From Micromonospora arida (GTDB lineage: Bacteria; Actinomycetota; Actinomycetes; Mycobacteriales; Micromonosporaceae): DNA of 64,000 bases. This document shows positions 1-7,328 of the stretch, one piece after another. The first letter of the stretch is position 1. Each line of letters begins with the position of its first letter. The notes beneath the pieces were generated by a model that searched no databases, was not told where the DNA came from, and was given only the letters and a program-made list of their open reading frames with translations. The stretch lies in the NCBI RefSeq assembly GCF_003857035.1, contig NZ_QGSY01000137.1, positions 1 through 64,000 of the forward strand. Direction: 5' to 3'. A program made the translations under genes and the position numbers.

Positions 1-10
1 TTTACTACGC

Positions 11-38
11 GTCTCGTGGGCTCGGAGATGTGTATAAG
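11..38. other. Residual Illumina Nextera adapter (assembly artefact)
   Basis: Bases 11-38 match the first 28 bases of the published Nextera Read 2 transposase adapter, beginning GTCTCGTGGGCTCGG and running 13 bases into the transposon mosaic end before the match stops. The ten bases in front (1-10) sit where an i7 index would be. This is synthetic library sequence, not genome, so nothing in bases 1-38 should be interpreted biologically. Confidence 0.93.
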
Positions 39-977
39 TGTGTGGTGGTGGGTTGCCAGGACGTCGGCGCCGAAGTCGCTGACGGGGCGGCGCAGCACGG
101 TGTGCGCGTGGTTGCCGTCTGCGGTGGTGTTGTCGTACTCGATCAGCAGGTCGTCGCCCTGCACCCGGTAGTAGTGCCGCCGCCCGGGGTGGGTCGGGCC
201 GGCCCAGGCGAAGTGCAGTGGGCCGGCGTCCAGTCGGGTCGCCTCCCGGAGGGCCAGTTCGGGTGGCAGCCGGTCGAGGTAGAGGGCGACCACCTGGTCG
301 AGCAGCGCGCGGCCGGTCGGTCCCAGCCGCTCCGCCGGTACGCCGAGGGGCTCCAGCGGCGCGTCGACCCGCCCGCGGGTGGCGCTGATGATGTCCGCCG
401 GCGCGTCGTCGGCGATGATCGCGGCGGCCCGCTCGGCCGGGCCCAGCGCGTCGAGCAGGGCGCGGGCCAGGTCCTCCTCGACACCGAGTGGACGGGAGAC
501 CGGCCGGCCGGCGTAGCGGACCGCGGCCGGGTTGGCGCCGAAGAAGATCGGCGCGGGGGAGACCTGACCGTCCACCACTGTCATGTTCACCGACAGGTGG
601 TGCCCCTCGAGTCGCCACGCCCAACGGTCGTCGCGCGCCGGGTCGCCGAACACGGCCACCCAGTAGTCGCCGCTGTGCCGCCCGCGCTGCCAGCCCTCGG
701 CCCGGTCCAGCACCTCCTCCAGCGAGATGATCGCCATCGCCTGTGCGTACGCCGAGGGGCTGAGCGCGGTGGCCAGCAACCGGTGGGCGGCCTTGCGGGC
801 GGTGACGTCGAGCTCGGCGAGGCAGACGCCCGGTCGGGGTCGAGGCCGGTATTCCAGCCAGCGTCGGGCCGCCTCGTCGTCGAACGAGTGCATCGCGCTC
901 TCGCGGGCGGCGGGGTCGAGGGCGGTCAGCAGCGCGGTGCTGGCCGCCCGCATCTGCTCGGGCAGAGGATCTTCCAC
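39..977 (-). CDS. DUF3500 family protein, 3' end missing at the contig edge
   Basis: The minus-strand frame is open from a GTG at 977 to the adapter boundary, about 313 codons without a stop. The translation has features of the DUF3500 family: an early segment HHLSVNMTVV, then FFGANPA, and a C-terminal segment FAWAGPTHPGRRHYYRVQG followed by LLIEYDNT and NHAHTV. The family is uncharacterised; the conserved histidines suggest an enzyme, but no reaction is established. The start is uncertain: GTG 977 has AGGGG very close upstream, and ATG 952 is the alternative. The gene follows the ankyrin gene on the same strand by about 31 bases and may be cotranscribed with it. The C-terminus is lost because the contig ends in adapter. 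Confidence 0.8.
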
Positions 978-1008
978 CGCCCCTGTATACCGCCCGGCCG
1001 TGCCGGTG

Positions 1009-1401
1009 TCAGCCGACGCGCAGCAGCTCGGTCATCTCCGGCAGGTCGAAGAAGTTCGCGGTCTCGACGGCTGACGGGTTGCCGTGTTCCGGATCCGCGC
1101 CGGCGGCGAGGAGCGCGCGGACCGCTTCGGTGCTGCTGCGGAAGACCGCCGCCGCCAATGCGGTCTGACCGCGGTCGTTGGCCCGGGTGTGGTCGGCGCC
1201 GCGGCTGAGCAGGGCGGCCACCGTGTCCGGGTGAGAGTGGTACGCGGCCAGGATGAGCAGCGTGTCGCCCTTGTCGTTGGTGAGGTTGACCGGCAGGCCG
1301 GCGTCGATCTGCGCCGCCAACTCGTCGGTGGCGCCGGCTCGGGCCAGGTCGAACATCCGGTGCGCGAACGCCAGCGTCTCGGCGTCGAGGTTCTCGGTCA
1401 C
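1009..1401 (-). CDS. Ankyrin repeat protein
   Basis: This 130-residue protein starts at GTG and consists almost wholly of about four ankyrin repeats. Typical repeat signatures are visible: GDTLLILAAYHSHPDTVAAL, then a GADHTRANDRGQTALAAAVF stretch and VRALLAAGADP. Ankyrin repeats bind other proteins; there is no signal peptide or membrane segment, so it should be cytosolic. Small single-domain ankyrin proteins are common in actinomycetes and are usually of unknown partner. It lies just upstream of the DUF3500 gene on the same strand, so the two may be functionally linked. Confidence 0.9.
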   Translation of the reverse strand: MTENLDAETLAFAHRMFDLARAGATDELAAQIDAGLPVNLTNDKGDTLLILAAYHSHPDTVAALLSRGADHTRANDRGQTALAAAVFRSSTEAVRALLAAGADPEHGNPSAVETANFFDLPEMTELLRVG

Positions 1402-1465
1402 CGGTCCAGGTTAGCCACACCGGTCCTGATAGGTTGCTCGGCCGGCGCGCTGGGGGAGGGGTCCG

Positions 1466-1843
1466 ATGGGTGAGACGGTGTACGTGGGCAACGCGGGCGT
1501 CGACGGCGCCACCAACGCTGGTTGGCTGCTCGGGCACTTCGCGCCGCCGGGGGAGATCCGGCACAGCACCGACGTCGAGGTGAAGTGGGGCGTGCATCCG
1601 CCCGGGCAGGCCCGGTCCCGCTGGGCGACCGGCGAGCGGCGCACCACTCTGCTCGTACTCGTCGAGGGGTGTTTCCGGGTGGAGTTGCCGGACCGGACGG
1701 TACGGCTGGCCGAGCCGGGCGACTACGTGGTGTGGGCCCGTGGGGTGGACCATTCGTGGTTCGCCGAGCGCGCGTCGGTGGTGTTGACCGTCCGCTGGCC
1801 CTCGTTGCCGGGCTACCGCGCGGACCCGCCGGTGCTGCGCTGA
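1466..1843 (+). CDS. Small cupin-fold protein
   Basis: This 125-residue protein has the beta-rich spacing of a single cupin barrel, including TLLVLVEGCFRVEL, then LAEPGDYVVWARGVDHSW, in which the PGDYV-H element resembles the second cupin motif. The N-terminal half contains HSTDVEVKWGVHPPG. The likely role is a sugar or small-molecule binding or signalling cupin; no catalytic assignment is possible. The ATG at 1466 is preceded by a GGGGGAGGGG run. It is divergent from the ankyrin gene and separated by about 110 bases from the cysteine dioxygenase operon. Confidence 0.8.
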   Translation: MGETVYVGNAGVDGATNAGWLLGHFAPPGEIRHSTDVEVKWGVHPPGQARSRWATGERRTTLLVLVEGCFRVELPDRTVRLAEPGDYVVWARGVDHSWFAERASVVLTVRWPSLPGYRADPPVLR

Positions 1844-1880
1844 TTCACCCGAGCGGCTGACCTGGCGTCCCACCAGACGG

Positions 1881-1918
1881 AATTACCTACTAAACCTATA
1901 GGCTTTGCCGTCTAGAGT
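1881..1918 (+). promoter_or_regulatory. AT-rich palindromic promoter/operator in front of the cysteine dioxygenase-rhodanese pair
   Basis: The stretch is an AT-rich island in GC-rich DNA. It holds a perfect 8-bp palindrome CCTATAGG (1895-1902), a repeated ACCTA (1885-1889 and 1894-1898), and therefore an outer inverted pair CCTA...TAGG (1886-1889, 1899-1902). A -10-like TAGAGT is at 1913-1918. The layout suggests a repressor site overlapping the promoter of the sulfur genes. The regulator is not visible in this window. Confidence 0.5.
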
Positions 1919-1956
1919 ACGAGGGCACCCCGCCGAACGACCCGCGAGGAACCGCC

Positions 1957-2412
1957 ATGACGCACCACCGTCCGGAGCCCGACCTGCTCACCGTTGCCGC
2001 CGGATGGGCCGACCCGGCCGGCTGGCCGGTCGCGCTGCGTTTCGACCCGGCCGAGCGCTGGTACGCCCGCCTCGCCGTCAGCGACGAGCACGAGGTGTGG
2101 GCGTTGACCTGGCTGCCCGGGCAGGGCACCGACCTGCACGACCACGGCGGCTCCTCCGGAGCGTTCCGGGTGGTCGGCGGCGTGCTCACCGAGGAGACGG
2201 TCAGCGCCGGTCGACTACGCCCCCGACTGCTGCCGGCCGGCGCGGGCCGCCGCTTCGGCCCCCGGCACGTGCACCAGGTGACCAACCGGGGCTCGGCGCC
2301 GGCGGTCAGCGTGCACGTCTACCGGCCGGCGCTGCTGCGGATGACCCGATATCACCTCCTGAACGGGCGGCTGCGGGTCGCCGAGGTCGCCGAGGCCGGC
2401 CGGTCCTGGTAG
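1957..2412 (+). CDS. Cysteine dioxygenase-type cupin
   Basis: This 151-residue protein belongs to the type I cysteine dioxygenase-like cupins, non-heme iron enzymes that oxidise cysteine thiols to sulfinates with O2. The iron-binding pattern is visible: HDH within DLHDHGGSSGAF and a third histidine in RHVHQV, followed by the family-typical SVHVYRPAL and MTRYHL. The ATG at 1957 follows GAGGA at a good distance. It leads a two-gene unit with the rhodanese 40 bases downstream, which fits a sulfur-amino-acid catabolic role. The exact thiol substrate (cysteine or 3-mercaptopropionate) cannot be read from the sequence. Confidence 0.88.
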   Translation: MTHHRPEPDLLTVAAGWADPAGWPVALRFDPAERWYARLAVSDEHEVWALTWLPGQGTDLHDHGGSSGAFRVVGGVLTEETVSAGRLRPRLLPAGAGRRFGPRHVHQVTNRGSAPAVSVHVYRPALLRMTRYHLLNGRLRVAEVAEAGRSW

Positions 2413-2452
2413 CCGCTCCCACCGAGAACCCTGTCACCGGAAGGACCCGAGA

Positions 2453-2941
2453 ATGCAGATAACCGCCGAGCACTGTCCCGCCCCCGTGCCGCCACCGGGC
2501 TCCAGGGGCATCGACGAGATCCTGACCGCCGCGCGGGCCCGGCTGCGCCGGCTGGACCCGGAGCGGGCGCACCTGGCGTACCGGGCCGGAGCGTTGCTGG
2601 TCGACATCCGCCCGGCCGCGCAGCGGGCCGCGCACGGCGTGGTGCCGGGCTCGCTCATCGTCGAACGCAACGTGCTGGAGTGGCGCTTCGACCCACGCTG
2701 TGCGGCCCGGCTGCCGCAGGCCGTCGACTACGACGTGCCGGTGGTGATCCTCTGTCAGGAGGGCTACACCTCGTCGCTGGCCGCCGCCGCGTTGCAGGAC
2801 GTCGGCCTGCACCGGGCCACCGATGTGGTCGGTGGGTTCGCGGCCTGGCGGATAGCTGGCCTGCCGGCCCTCGGCCCGACCCCACTGCACCACCCATCTC
2901 CCCTCGCGTCCCCGGTCAACGCCGGCTGGGCGCGCCGCTGA
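2453..2941 (+). CDS. Rhodanese-like sulfurtransferase
   Basis: This 162-residue single-domain rhodanese has the substrate-binding start [15 protein letters not shown] and an active-site cysteine (Cys101) in the loop CQEGYTSS. The loop is followed by the helix [25 protein letters not shown], typical of the family's C-terminal end. It would carry persulfide sulfur on Cys101. It follows the cysteine dioxygenase gene by 40 bases with an AAGGA site upstream of its ATG, so both are probably one operon for cysteine sulfur handling. A 30-residue N-terminal helix and a proline-rich tail flank the domain. Confidence 0.9.
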   Translation: MQITAEHCPAPVPPPGSRGIDEILTAARARLRRLDPERAHLAYRAGALLVDIRPAAQRAAHGVVPGSLIVERNVLEWRFDPRCAARLPQAVDYDVPVVILCQEGYTSSLAAAALQDVGLHRATDVVGGFAAWRIAGLPALGPTPLHHPSPLASPVNAGWARR

Positions 2942-2991
2942 CCGTCACGCCACACCCGGCGTGGCGCGCGTACCGCCACTCAGGAGGCATC

Positions 2992-3525
2992 ATGTCCGTC
3001 GTCGCCATCCCCACGCGCCGCCACCCCGGCGTGCGCCCGCCGGCCCGTGCGCGCACCAGCCCGACCCTGACCATCACCCTCGATCTCGTCCCCGGGCCGC
3101 TGAGCCCCCGGCTGGCCCGCCTGGTGCAGCTGCTGGGCGAGCTGGCCGAGTCGGGGGAGGGCCAACTGCGTGCCGTGGAGGAGCCCGCGTCGGCCCCGCG
3201 CCCCGCCGCGCCGCCCGCCGCACCGGACCACGTCCGCATCCTGGCCGGCTCGCGGATGGTCCGCCAGGGCGACCGGATCATCGCGTTGACCCGCATCGAG
3301 TACGAGCTGCTGCTGTTCCTGGCCGAGCGGCCCCGCCGGGTCTTCACCCGCCTGCAACTGCTCTCCAGCGTCTGGGGCTATGAGCACGCGGTGGCCCGGA
3401 CGGTGGACGTGCACGTCCGCCGGCTGCGCGCCAAGCTGGCCGGCTCGGAGGTGGTCACCACCGTCTACGGCGTCGGCTACCGACTGGCCGACGAGGCCCT
3501 GATCAGCGTGGATCACAGCAGCTGA
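2992..3525 (+). CDS. OmpR-type winged-helix DNA-binding protein without receiver domain
   Basis: The 177-residue protein ends in a complete OmpR/PhoB-type winged helix (about residues 85-170): [20 protein letters not shown], a recognition-helix region [11 protein letters not shown], and the wing [14 protein letters not shown]...[10 protein letters not shown]. There is no receiver domain and no phosphoacceptor aspartate; the N-terminus is a basic, proline-rich segment followed by a short helical region. It should bind DNA directly, independent of a sensor kinase. The ATG at 2992 has CAGGAGG upstream. The next gene is a paralogue with the same architecture. Confidence 0.9.
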   Translation: MSVVAIPTRRHPGVRPPARARTSPTLTITLDLVPGPLSPRLARLVQLLGELAESGEGQLRAVEEPASAPRPAAPPAAPDHVRILAGSRMVRQGDRIIALTRIEYELLLFLAERPRRVFTRLQLLSSVWGYEHAVARTVDVHVRRLRAKLAGSEVVTTVYGVGYRLADEALISVDHSS

Positions 3526-3772
3526 GCCCTGGTCCGGCGGCGATGTGACCGCCTGGTGAACCGGTCGGGGACCCCCGTAACGGGGCATCTCGACGACTCT
3601 GCTGTAATCATCAGGCCTCGTACGCAGAGCGAGCATCTGGCTCCGATGTGTTCGTCAATTGTCACATTCATGCAACGCAGCCGCCTCTTGACCCTCGCCC
3701 AGGCGCCGGGAAACATCGATGGAGCGGCGTCCCGGGCCGTGGGGAGATACCCGGACCAGCCCAAGGAGGACC

Positions 3773-4378
3773 ATGTCGGTCAGCCCCGCGTCGTCGCGCG
3801 CCGGATGGCATACGTCCCAACCCGCGGTGCCCGGTCGACCTCCCGGCGGCCAGCGTCGCCCGGCGAACACCGCCGCGCCCGTGCTCACCGTGACGCTGTC
3901 CATCCCGCTGGCCTGTGAGGAGTCGCTGACCCCGGCGGCGCGCCGGCTGTTGGAGGCCGCCCGCGAGATGTTGGAGCGGGGCGAAGGCGTGATCATCGGC
4001 TCGGTTCCGGCCGAACGCCGCCCCGACCAGGCGCCCGCCAACCGGTCGCCGACGCGCCCGATCAGCCCGACCATTCCCGCCCTGCACATCCTCGCCTCGT
4101 CGCGCTCGGTGCTGCGCGACGAGGAGCCGCTGCCGCTGACCCGGCTGGAGTTCGACCTGCTGCTGCACCTGGTCGCCCACCCGCGCAGGGTGTTCACCCG
4201 GCTGCAACTGCTCAACGCCGTCTGGGGCTACGAACACGCCGGCGTGCGCACCGTCGACGTGCACGTGCGTCGGCTGCGCGGCAAGGTCGGCGTGGACGTG
4301 CCGCTGGTCACCACCGTCTACGGCGTGGGCTACCGGCTGGCCGACGACGCCCGGGTCACCATCGACCGCAGCGGCTGA
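3773..4378 (+). CDS. Second receiver-less OmpR-type winged-helix regulator
   Basis: This 201-residue protein is a paralogue of the preceding regulator. The C-terminal winged helix is nearly identical in motif: [50 protein letters not shown] and [12 protein letters not shown]. The N-terminal half is a disordered basic leader followed by a segment [20 protein letters not shown] that aligns with a shorter helix in the first copy. No receiver domain is present. The ATG at 3773 follows AAGGAGGACC. The 247-base gap between the two paralogues has a relatively AT-rich stretch (about 3600-3680) that probably contains a promoter. Confidence 0.9.
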   Translation: MSVSPASSRAGWHTSQPAVPGRPPGGQRRPANTAAPVLTVTLSIPLACEESLTPAARRLLEAAREMLERGEGVIIGSVPAERRPDQAPANRSPTRPISPTIPALHILASSRSVLRDEEPLPLTRLEFDLLLHLVAHPRRVFTRLQLLNAVWGYEHAGVRTVDVHVRRLRGKVGVDVPLVTTVYGVGYRLADDARVTIDRSG

Positions 4379-4419
4379 CCGGCGGCACCGACGTACCCGG
4401 CGCGGGGCAGGATGGTCCG

Positions 4420-5082
4420 GTGCGCATCCGCCCCATCTCGCCCGACCTGCTCGTCACCGAGCTGACCGGCCGGCTGGCCGACGCGGCGACCCGGGCCGCG
4501 AGCGCCACCGCCGGGCCCGCGCGGCTGCGGGTGGCCGTGGACGGCGCCCCCGCCGCCGGCGCCGACGAACTGGCCGCGGCGCTGGTCGACCCGCTGCGCG
4601 CCCAGGGGCACCCGGTGCTGCACGTCCGCGCCACCGACTTCCTGCGCCCCGCGTCGCTGCGCTTCGAGTTGGGGCGCACCAACCCGGACTCCTTCTACGA
4701 GGCCTGGGTCGACGAGGCCGGGCTGCGTCGGGAGGTGCTCGACCCGGCCGGTCCGGGCGGCAGCGGCCGGCTGCTTCCGTCGCTCTGGGACGCCGACGCC
4801 GACCGGGCCAGCCGCGCCCGCTACGTCGACCTGGCGCCCGGCGGCGTCGTCCTGGTCAGCGGCTCGCTGCTGCTCGGCGGCGGCCTGCCCTTCGACGTGA
4901 CCGTCCACCTGGAGTTGTCCCCGGCGGCGCTGCGCCGGCGCACCGAACCGGCTCTGCAGTGGGCGCTGCCGGCCTTCGACCGGTACGCCGAGGAGGTCGT
5001 CCCGGCGAGCTTCGCTGACGTCGTGGTACGCGCCGACGACCCCCGCCGACCGGCGCTCGTGGAGCCCGGCGGGAACGACTGA
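4420..5082 (+). CDS. Uridine-kinase-like P-loop protein with degenerate Walker A
   Basis: The 220-residue protein resembles the actinobacterial uridine/cytidine kinase-like family: VAVDGAPAAGADELAAAL in the P-loop position, HVRATDFLRPASLR, the segment NPDSFYEAWVD typical of these kinases, and a C-terminal VVVRADDPRRP. The usual GK[ST] of the P-loop is replaced by GAD, so the nucleotide-binding lysine is missing and kinase activity is doubtful. It may be a non-catalytic relative or bind substrate another way. The start is GTG 4420, 41 bases after the regulator gene, suggesting cotranscription. Confidence 0.75.
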   Translation: MRIRPISPDLLVTELTGRLADAATRAASATAGPARLRVAVDGAPAAGADELAAALVDPLRAQGHPVLHVRATDFLRPASLRFELGRTNPDSFYEAWVDEAGLRREVLDPAGPGGSGRLLPSLWDADADRASRARYVDLAPGGVVLVSGSLLLGGGLPFDVTVHLELSPAALRRRTEPALQWALPAFDRYAEEVVPASFADVVVRADDPRRPALVEPGGND

Positions 5083-5246
5083 CAACAACCGAGAACTTGT
5101 CGGTTTGCCCGGCTGGTCCGGCGGGTACTCGCCCGGCTCACAGAGCGCGGGTCATCGCCCGCGCACCGAACGCGACCGTGACCGGGGCCCCGCGCCGCCG
5201 GCACCCGGTTCACCTTGAGCCACAGGCCCAGGAAAGGCAGGCAGCG

Positions 5247-5645
5247 ATGCTCGTCCACGACACGGTCGGTACGGCCCGGTCCCAGACGGAGATCGACCAG
5301 ATTCGACAGTCGCTCCAGGCGCGCTACGACGAGCTGACCGGGGAGTACGACCAGGCGGTGCTCCAGAGCCAGGTGCTGCGGCTGGTGGAGGTCGGCGACA
5401 CCGCCGGCGACGACCAGGCCGACAGTGGCACCAAGACCGCCGAGCGGGACACCGCCCAGTCCCTGTTGCGCACCATCCTCGACCGCCGCGCCCAGTTCGA
5501 GCACGCCCTCGGCCGGCTCGAGGAGGGCACCTACGGCTGGTGCGAGGGATGCTCGGCGGCGATCCCGGTGGAGCGGCTGGAGATCTTCCCGTCCGCCACC
5601 ACGTGCGTGACGTGCAAGCAGACTCGCGAGCGGCGGGCGGCCTGA
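5247..5645 (+). CDS. TraR/DksA-type zinc-finger protein
   Basis: This 132-residue protein has an N-terminal coiled coil (about residues 12-90) and a C-terminal four-cysteine zinc finger C-x2-C-x17-C-x2-C (Cys99, Cys102, Cys120, Cys123). That is the layout of DksA/TraR proteins, which insert their coiled coil into the RNA polymerase secondary channel. The acidic coil-tip region (GDDQADSG) is consistent with that role. ATG 5247 is chosen over the upstream frame extension because the extension is not family-like and an AGGAAAGGCAGG stretch precedes the ATG. Confidence 0.9.
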   Translation: MLVHDTVGTARSQTEIDQIRQSLQARYDELTGEYDQAVLQSQVLRLVEVGDTAGDDQADSGTKTAERDTAQSLLRTILDRRAQFEHALGRLEEGTYGWCEGCSAAIPVERLEIFPSATTCVTCKQTRERRAA

Positions 5646-5693
5646 GCCACCCCAGCGGTTGCCGGTCGGTCCGCGACGCGATGGACTTCCCCA

Positions 5694-6566
5694 ATGGGTG
5701 ACATCCTCGTGGGCACCGCGTCCTGGACCGACCGCACACTGCTGGACTCGGGGTGGTACCCGCAGACCGCGGACACCCCGGAGAAGCGGCTGGCCTACTA
5801 CGCCCGGCAGTTCCCGCTGGTCGAAGTGGACGCCACCTACTACTCGCCGCCCGCCGAGGCGACCGCGCGGCTGTGGGCCGAACGCACCCCGGCCGGCTTC
5901 ACGTTCAACATCAAGGCGTTCAGCCTGCTGACCGGGCACCCCACCCGGGTCAGCGCGCTCTACAAGGACCTGCGCCCGGAGACCGACAAGAAGAACGTCT
6001 ACCCCGACGACCTGCCCGCGCAGTCGTACGAGGAGGTGTGGACGCGCTTCCTGTCCGCGCTGGACCCGCTGGTCGAGGCCGGCAAGCTGGGCGCGCTGCT
6101 GTTCCAGTTCCCGCCGTGGTTCACCATCAAGCGGGCCAACAAGCAGTACCTGCTGGAGGTGGCGAAGCGCTGCGCGCCGCTGCGCCCGGTGTACGAGTTC
6201 CGCCACGCCTCCTGGTTCGAGGGCGACAACGCCGACGAGACCCTGGCCTTCCTGCGCGAGCACAAACTGCCGTACGTCTGCGTGGACATGCCGCAGGGCC
6301 ACCGCTCGTCGCTGCCTCCGGTGCTGGCCGCCACCGCGGACCTCGCGGTCATGCGCTTCCACGGGCACAGCGACAAGTGGACCAGCAAGGACATCCACGA
6401 GAAGTTCGGCTACCACTACTCCAAGCGGGAGTTGGCCGACTGGGCGCCGAAGCTGCGCGAGCTGGCCGACGAGGCCGGGCAGACCCACGTGCTCATGAAC
6501 AACTGCTACCGCGACTATGCGCAGACCAACGCGAAGACCCTCGCGGATCTCCTCGACGCCGGCTGA
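5694..6566 (+). CDS. DUF72 (YecE) family protein, copy A
   Basis: The 290-residue protein is a full-length DUF72/YecE member. It starts with the signature GDILVGTASWTDRTLL, then FPLVEVDATYYSPP, FTFNIKAFSLLTGHPTRV, GALLFQFPPWF, VYEFRHASWF and a C-terminal NNCYRDYAQTNA. The fold is a TIM barrel related to xylose isomerase-like enzymes. The biochemical function is unknown. A second, clearly different DUF72 gene lies 760 bases downstream on the opposite strand; this copy is the longer type with the KKNVYPDDLP insertion. Confidence 0.92.
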   Translation: MGDILVGTASWTDRTLLDSGWYPQTADTPEKRLAYYARQFPLVEVDATYYSPPAEATARLWAERTPAGFTFNIKAFSLLTGHPTRVSALYKDLRPETDKKNVYPDDLPAQSYEEVWTRFLSALDPLVEAGKLGALLFQFPPWFTIKRANKQYLLEVAKRCAPLRPVYEFRHASWFEGDNADETLAFLREHKLPYVCVDMPQGHRSSLPPVLAATADLAVMRFHGHSDKWTSKDIHEKFGYHYSKRELADWAPKLRELADEAGQTHVLMNNCYRDYAQTNAKTLADLLDAG

Positions 6567-6677
6567 CCTCACCCGATCCGGGTGGGGACGACTCACCCCA
6601 CCCATGGGCAGGGTGGACGCGGTGGGTACGGCCGCCCGAGGACGGCCGACGCCGGAGACGACACGGAGGTGACGGGG

Positions 6678-6863
6678 ATGACGGTTCGAGTGGTGACGGA
6701 TCGACGGCGTGGTGCCGTCCTGCACGTGGTCGGCACGGCCGACAACGCCCGGCGCGCCCCACAGGGCAGCCCGGTACGGGCCCGTCGTGGCCCGGCGGGG
6801 CCGCCGCGCCGCGCCGACGACCGACGGTGGGACACCACGGAACGGGGGTCGACCGATGGCTGA
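6678..6863 (+). CDS. Possible small basic protein coupled to the DUF2267 gene
   Basis: A 61-codon frame begins at ATG 6678 behind a strong GGAGGTGA site and ends at 6863, overlapping the next gene's start by eight bases. The product is arginine-rich (VRARRGPAGPPRRADDRR) with no recognisable domain. The good Shine-Dalgarno and coupled arrangement argue for translation; the lack of any family signature and the permissive base composition argue against. It could simply be leader sequence of the DUF2267 transcript. Confidence 0.3.
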   Translation: MTVRVVTDRRRGAVLHVVGTADNARRAPQGSPVRARRGPAGPPRRADDRRWDTTERGSTDG

Positions 6864-7284
6864 CTCGATGATCTCAGCGTTCGAGTCCTCGCTGGACAAG
6901 ACGAACCTTATTCTCAAGGACATCGAGAACGCCTACGGCTGGCCGAAGGAACGGCGCAACCAGTCGTACGCGGCGCTGCGCACGGTGCTGCACCTGCTGC
7001 GCGACCGGCTGCCGGTGGACGAGAGCGTGGAGTTCGCCCAGCAGTTGCCGGTGCTGGTGCGGGGGATCTACTTCGACGGCTGGGTGCCGTCCGACGTGCC
7101 GATCAAGCTCAACCGTGACGACTTCCTCTACGAGGTGCGGCAGGGCTTCCCGTACGACGCGGAGGGTGGCGCGGAGCGGGTGACGCAGGTGGTGCTGGAC
7201 ACGCTGCGCCGCCACGTGACCCAGGGTGAGTGGCAGGACGTGAAGGACACCATGCCCAAGGACCTCGCCACGATGATGCCGTGA
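6856..7284 (+). CDS. DUF2267 family protein
   Basis: The 142-residue protein matches DUF2267 in layout: a helical repeat starting FESSLDKTNLILKDIENAYGWP, then SYAALRTVLHLLRDRLPVDESVEFAQQLPVLVRGIYFDGW and a second half with FLYEVRQGF and VLDTLRRHVTQGEWQDVKDTMP. The family forms small helical proteins of unknown function, often near stress genes. ATG 6856 gives the family-typical N-terminus. A strong hairpin follows the stop. Confidence 0.9.
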   Translation: MADSMISAFESSLDKTNLILKDIENAYGWPKERRNQSYAALRTVLHLLRDRLPVDESVEFAQQLPVLVRGIYFDGWVPSDVPIKLNRDDFLYEVRQGFPYDAEGGAERVTQVVLDTLRRHVTQGEWQDVKDTMPKDLATMMP

Positions 7285-7298
7285 CGGCCTGACACCGC

Positions 7299-7328
7299 GA
7301 GCCCGTCCGACGGTTGTCGGGCGGGCTC
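7299..7328. terminator. Bidirectional hairpin terminator between DUF2267 and DUF72 copy B
   Basis: The arms GAGCCCGTCCGAC (7299-7311) and GTCGGGCGGGCTC (7316-7328) pair over 13 positions with one G-U type mismatch and a four-base loop GGTT. It lies between two convergent genes and overlaps the stop codon of the minus-strand DUF72 gene. Confidence 0.75.

Noticed and set aside
30..1208. Long plus-strand reading frame of 392 codons at the left edge
   Set aside because: It begins inside the adapter, spans antisense of both the DUF3500 and ankyrin genes, and its product is a low-complexity Gly/Arg/Val string typical of an antisense frame in GC-rich DNA.
4821..6923. Minus-strand frame of 700 codons
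   Set aside because: It runs antisense to the DksA-like and DUF72 genes, which have clear family motifs; the translation has no domain and is rich in Val, Arg and Gly.
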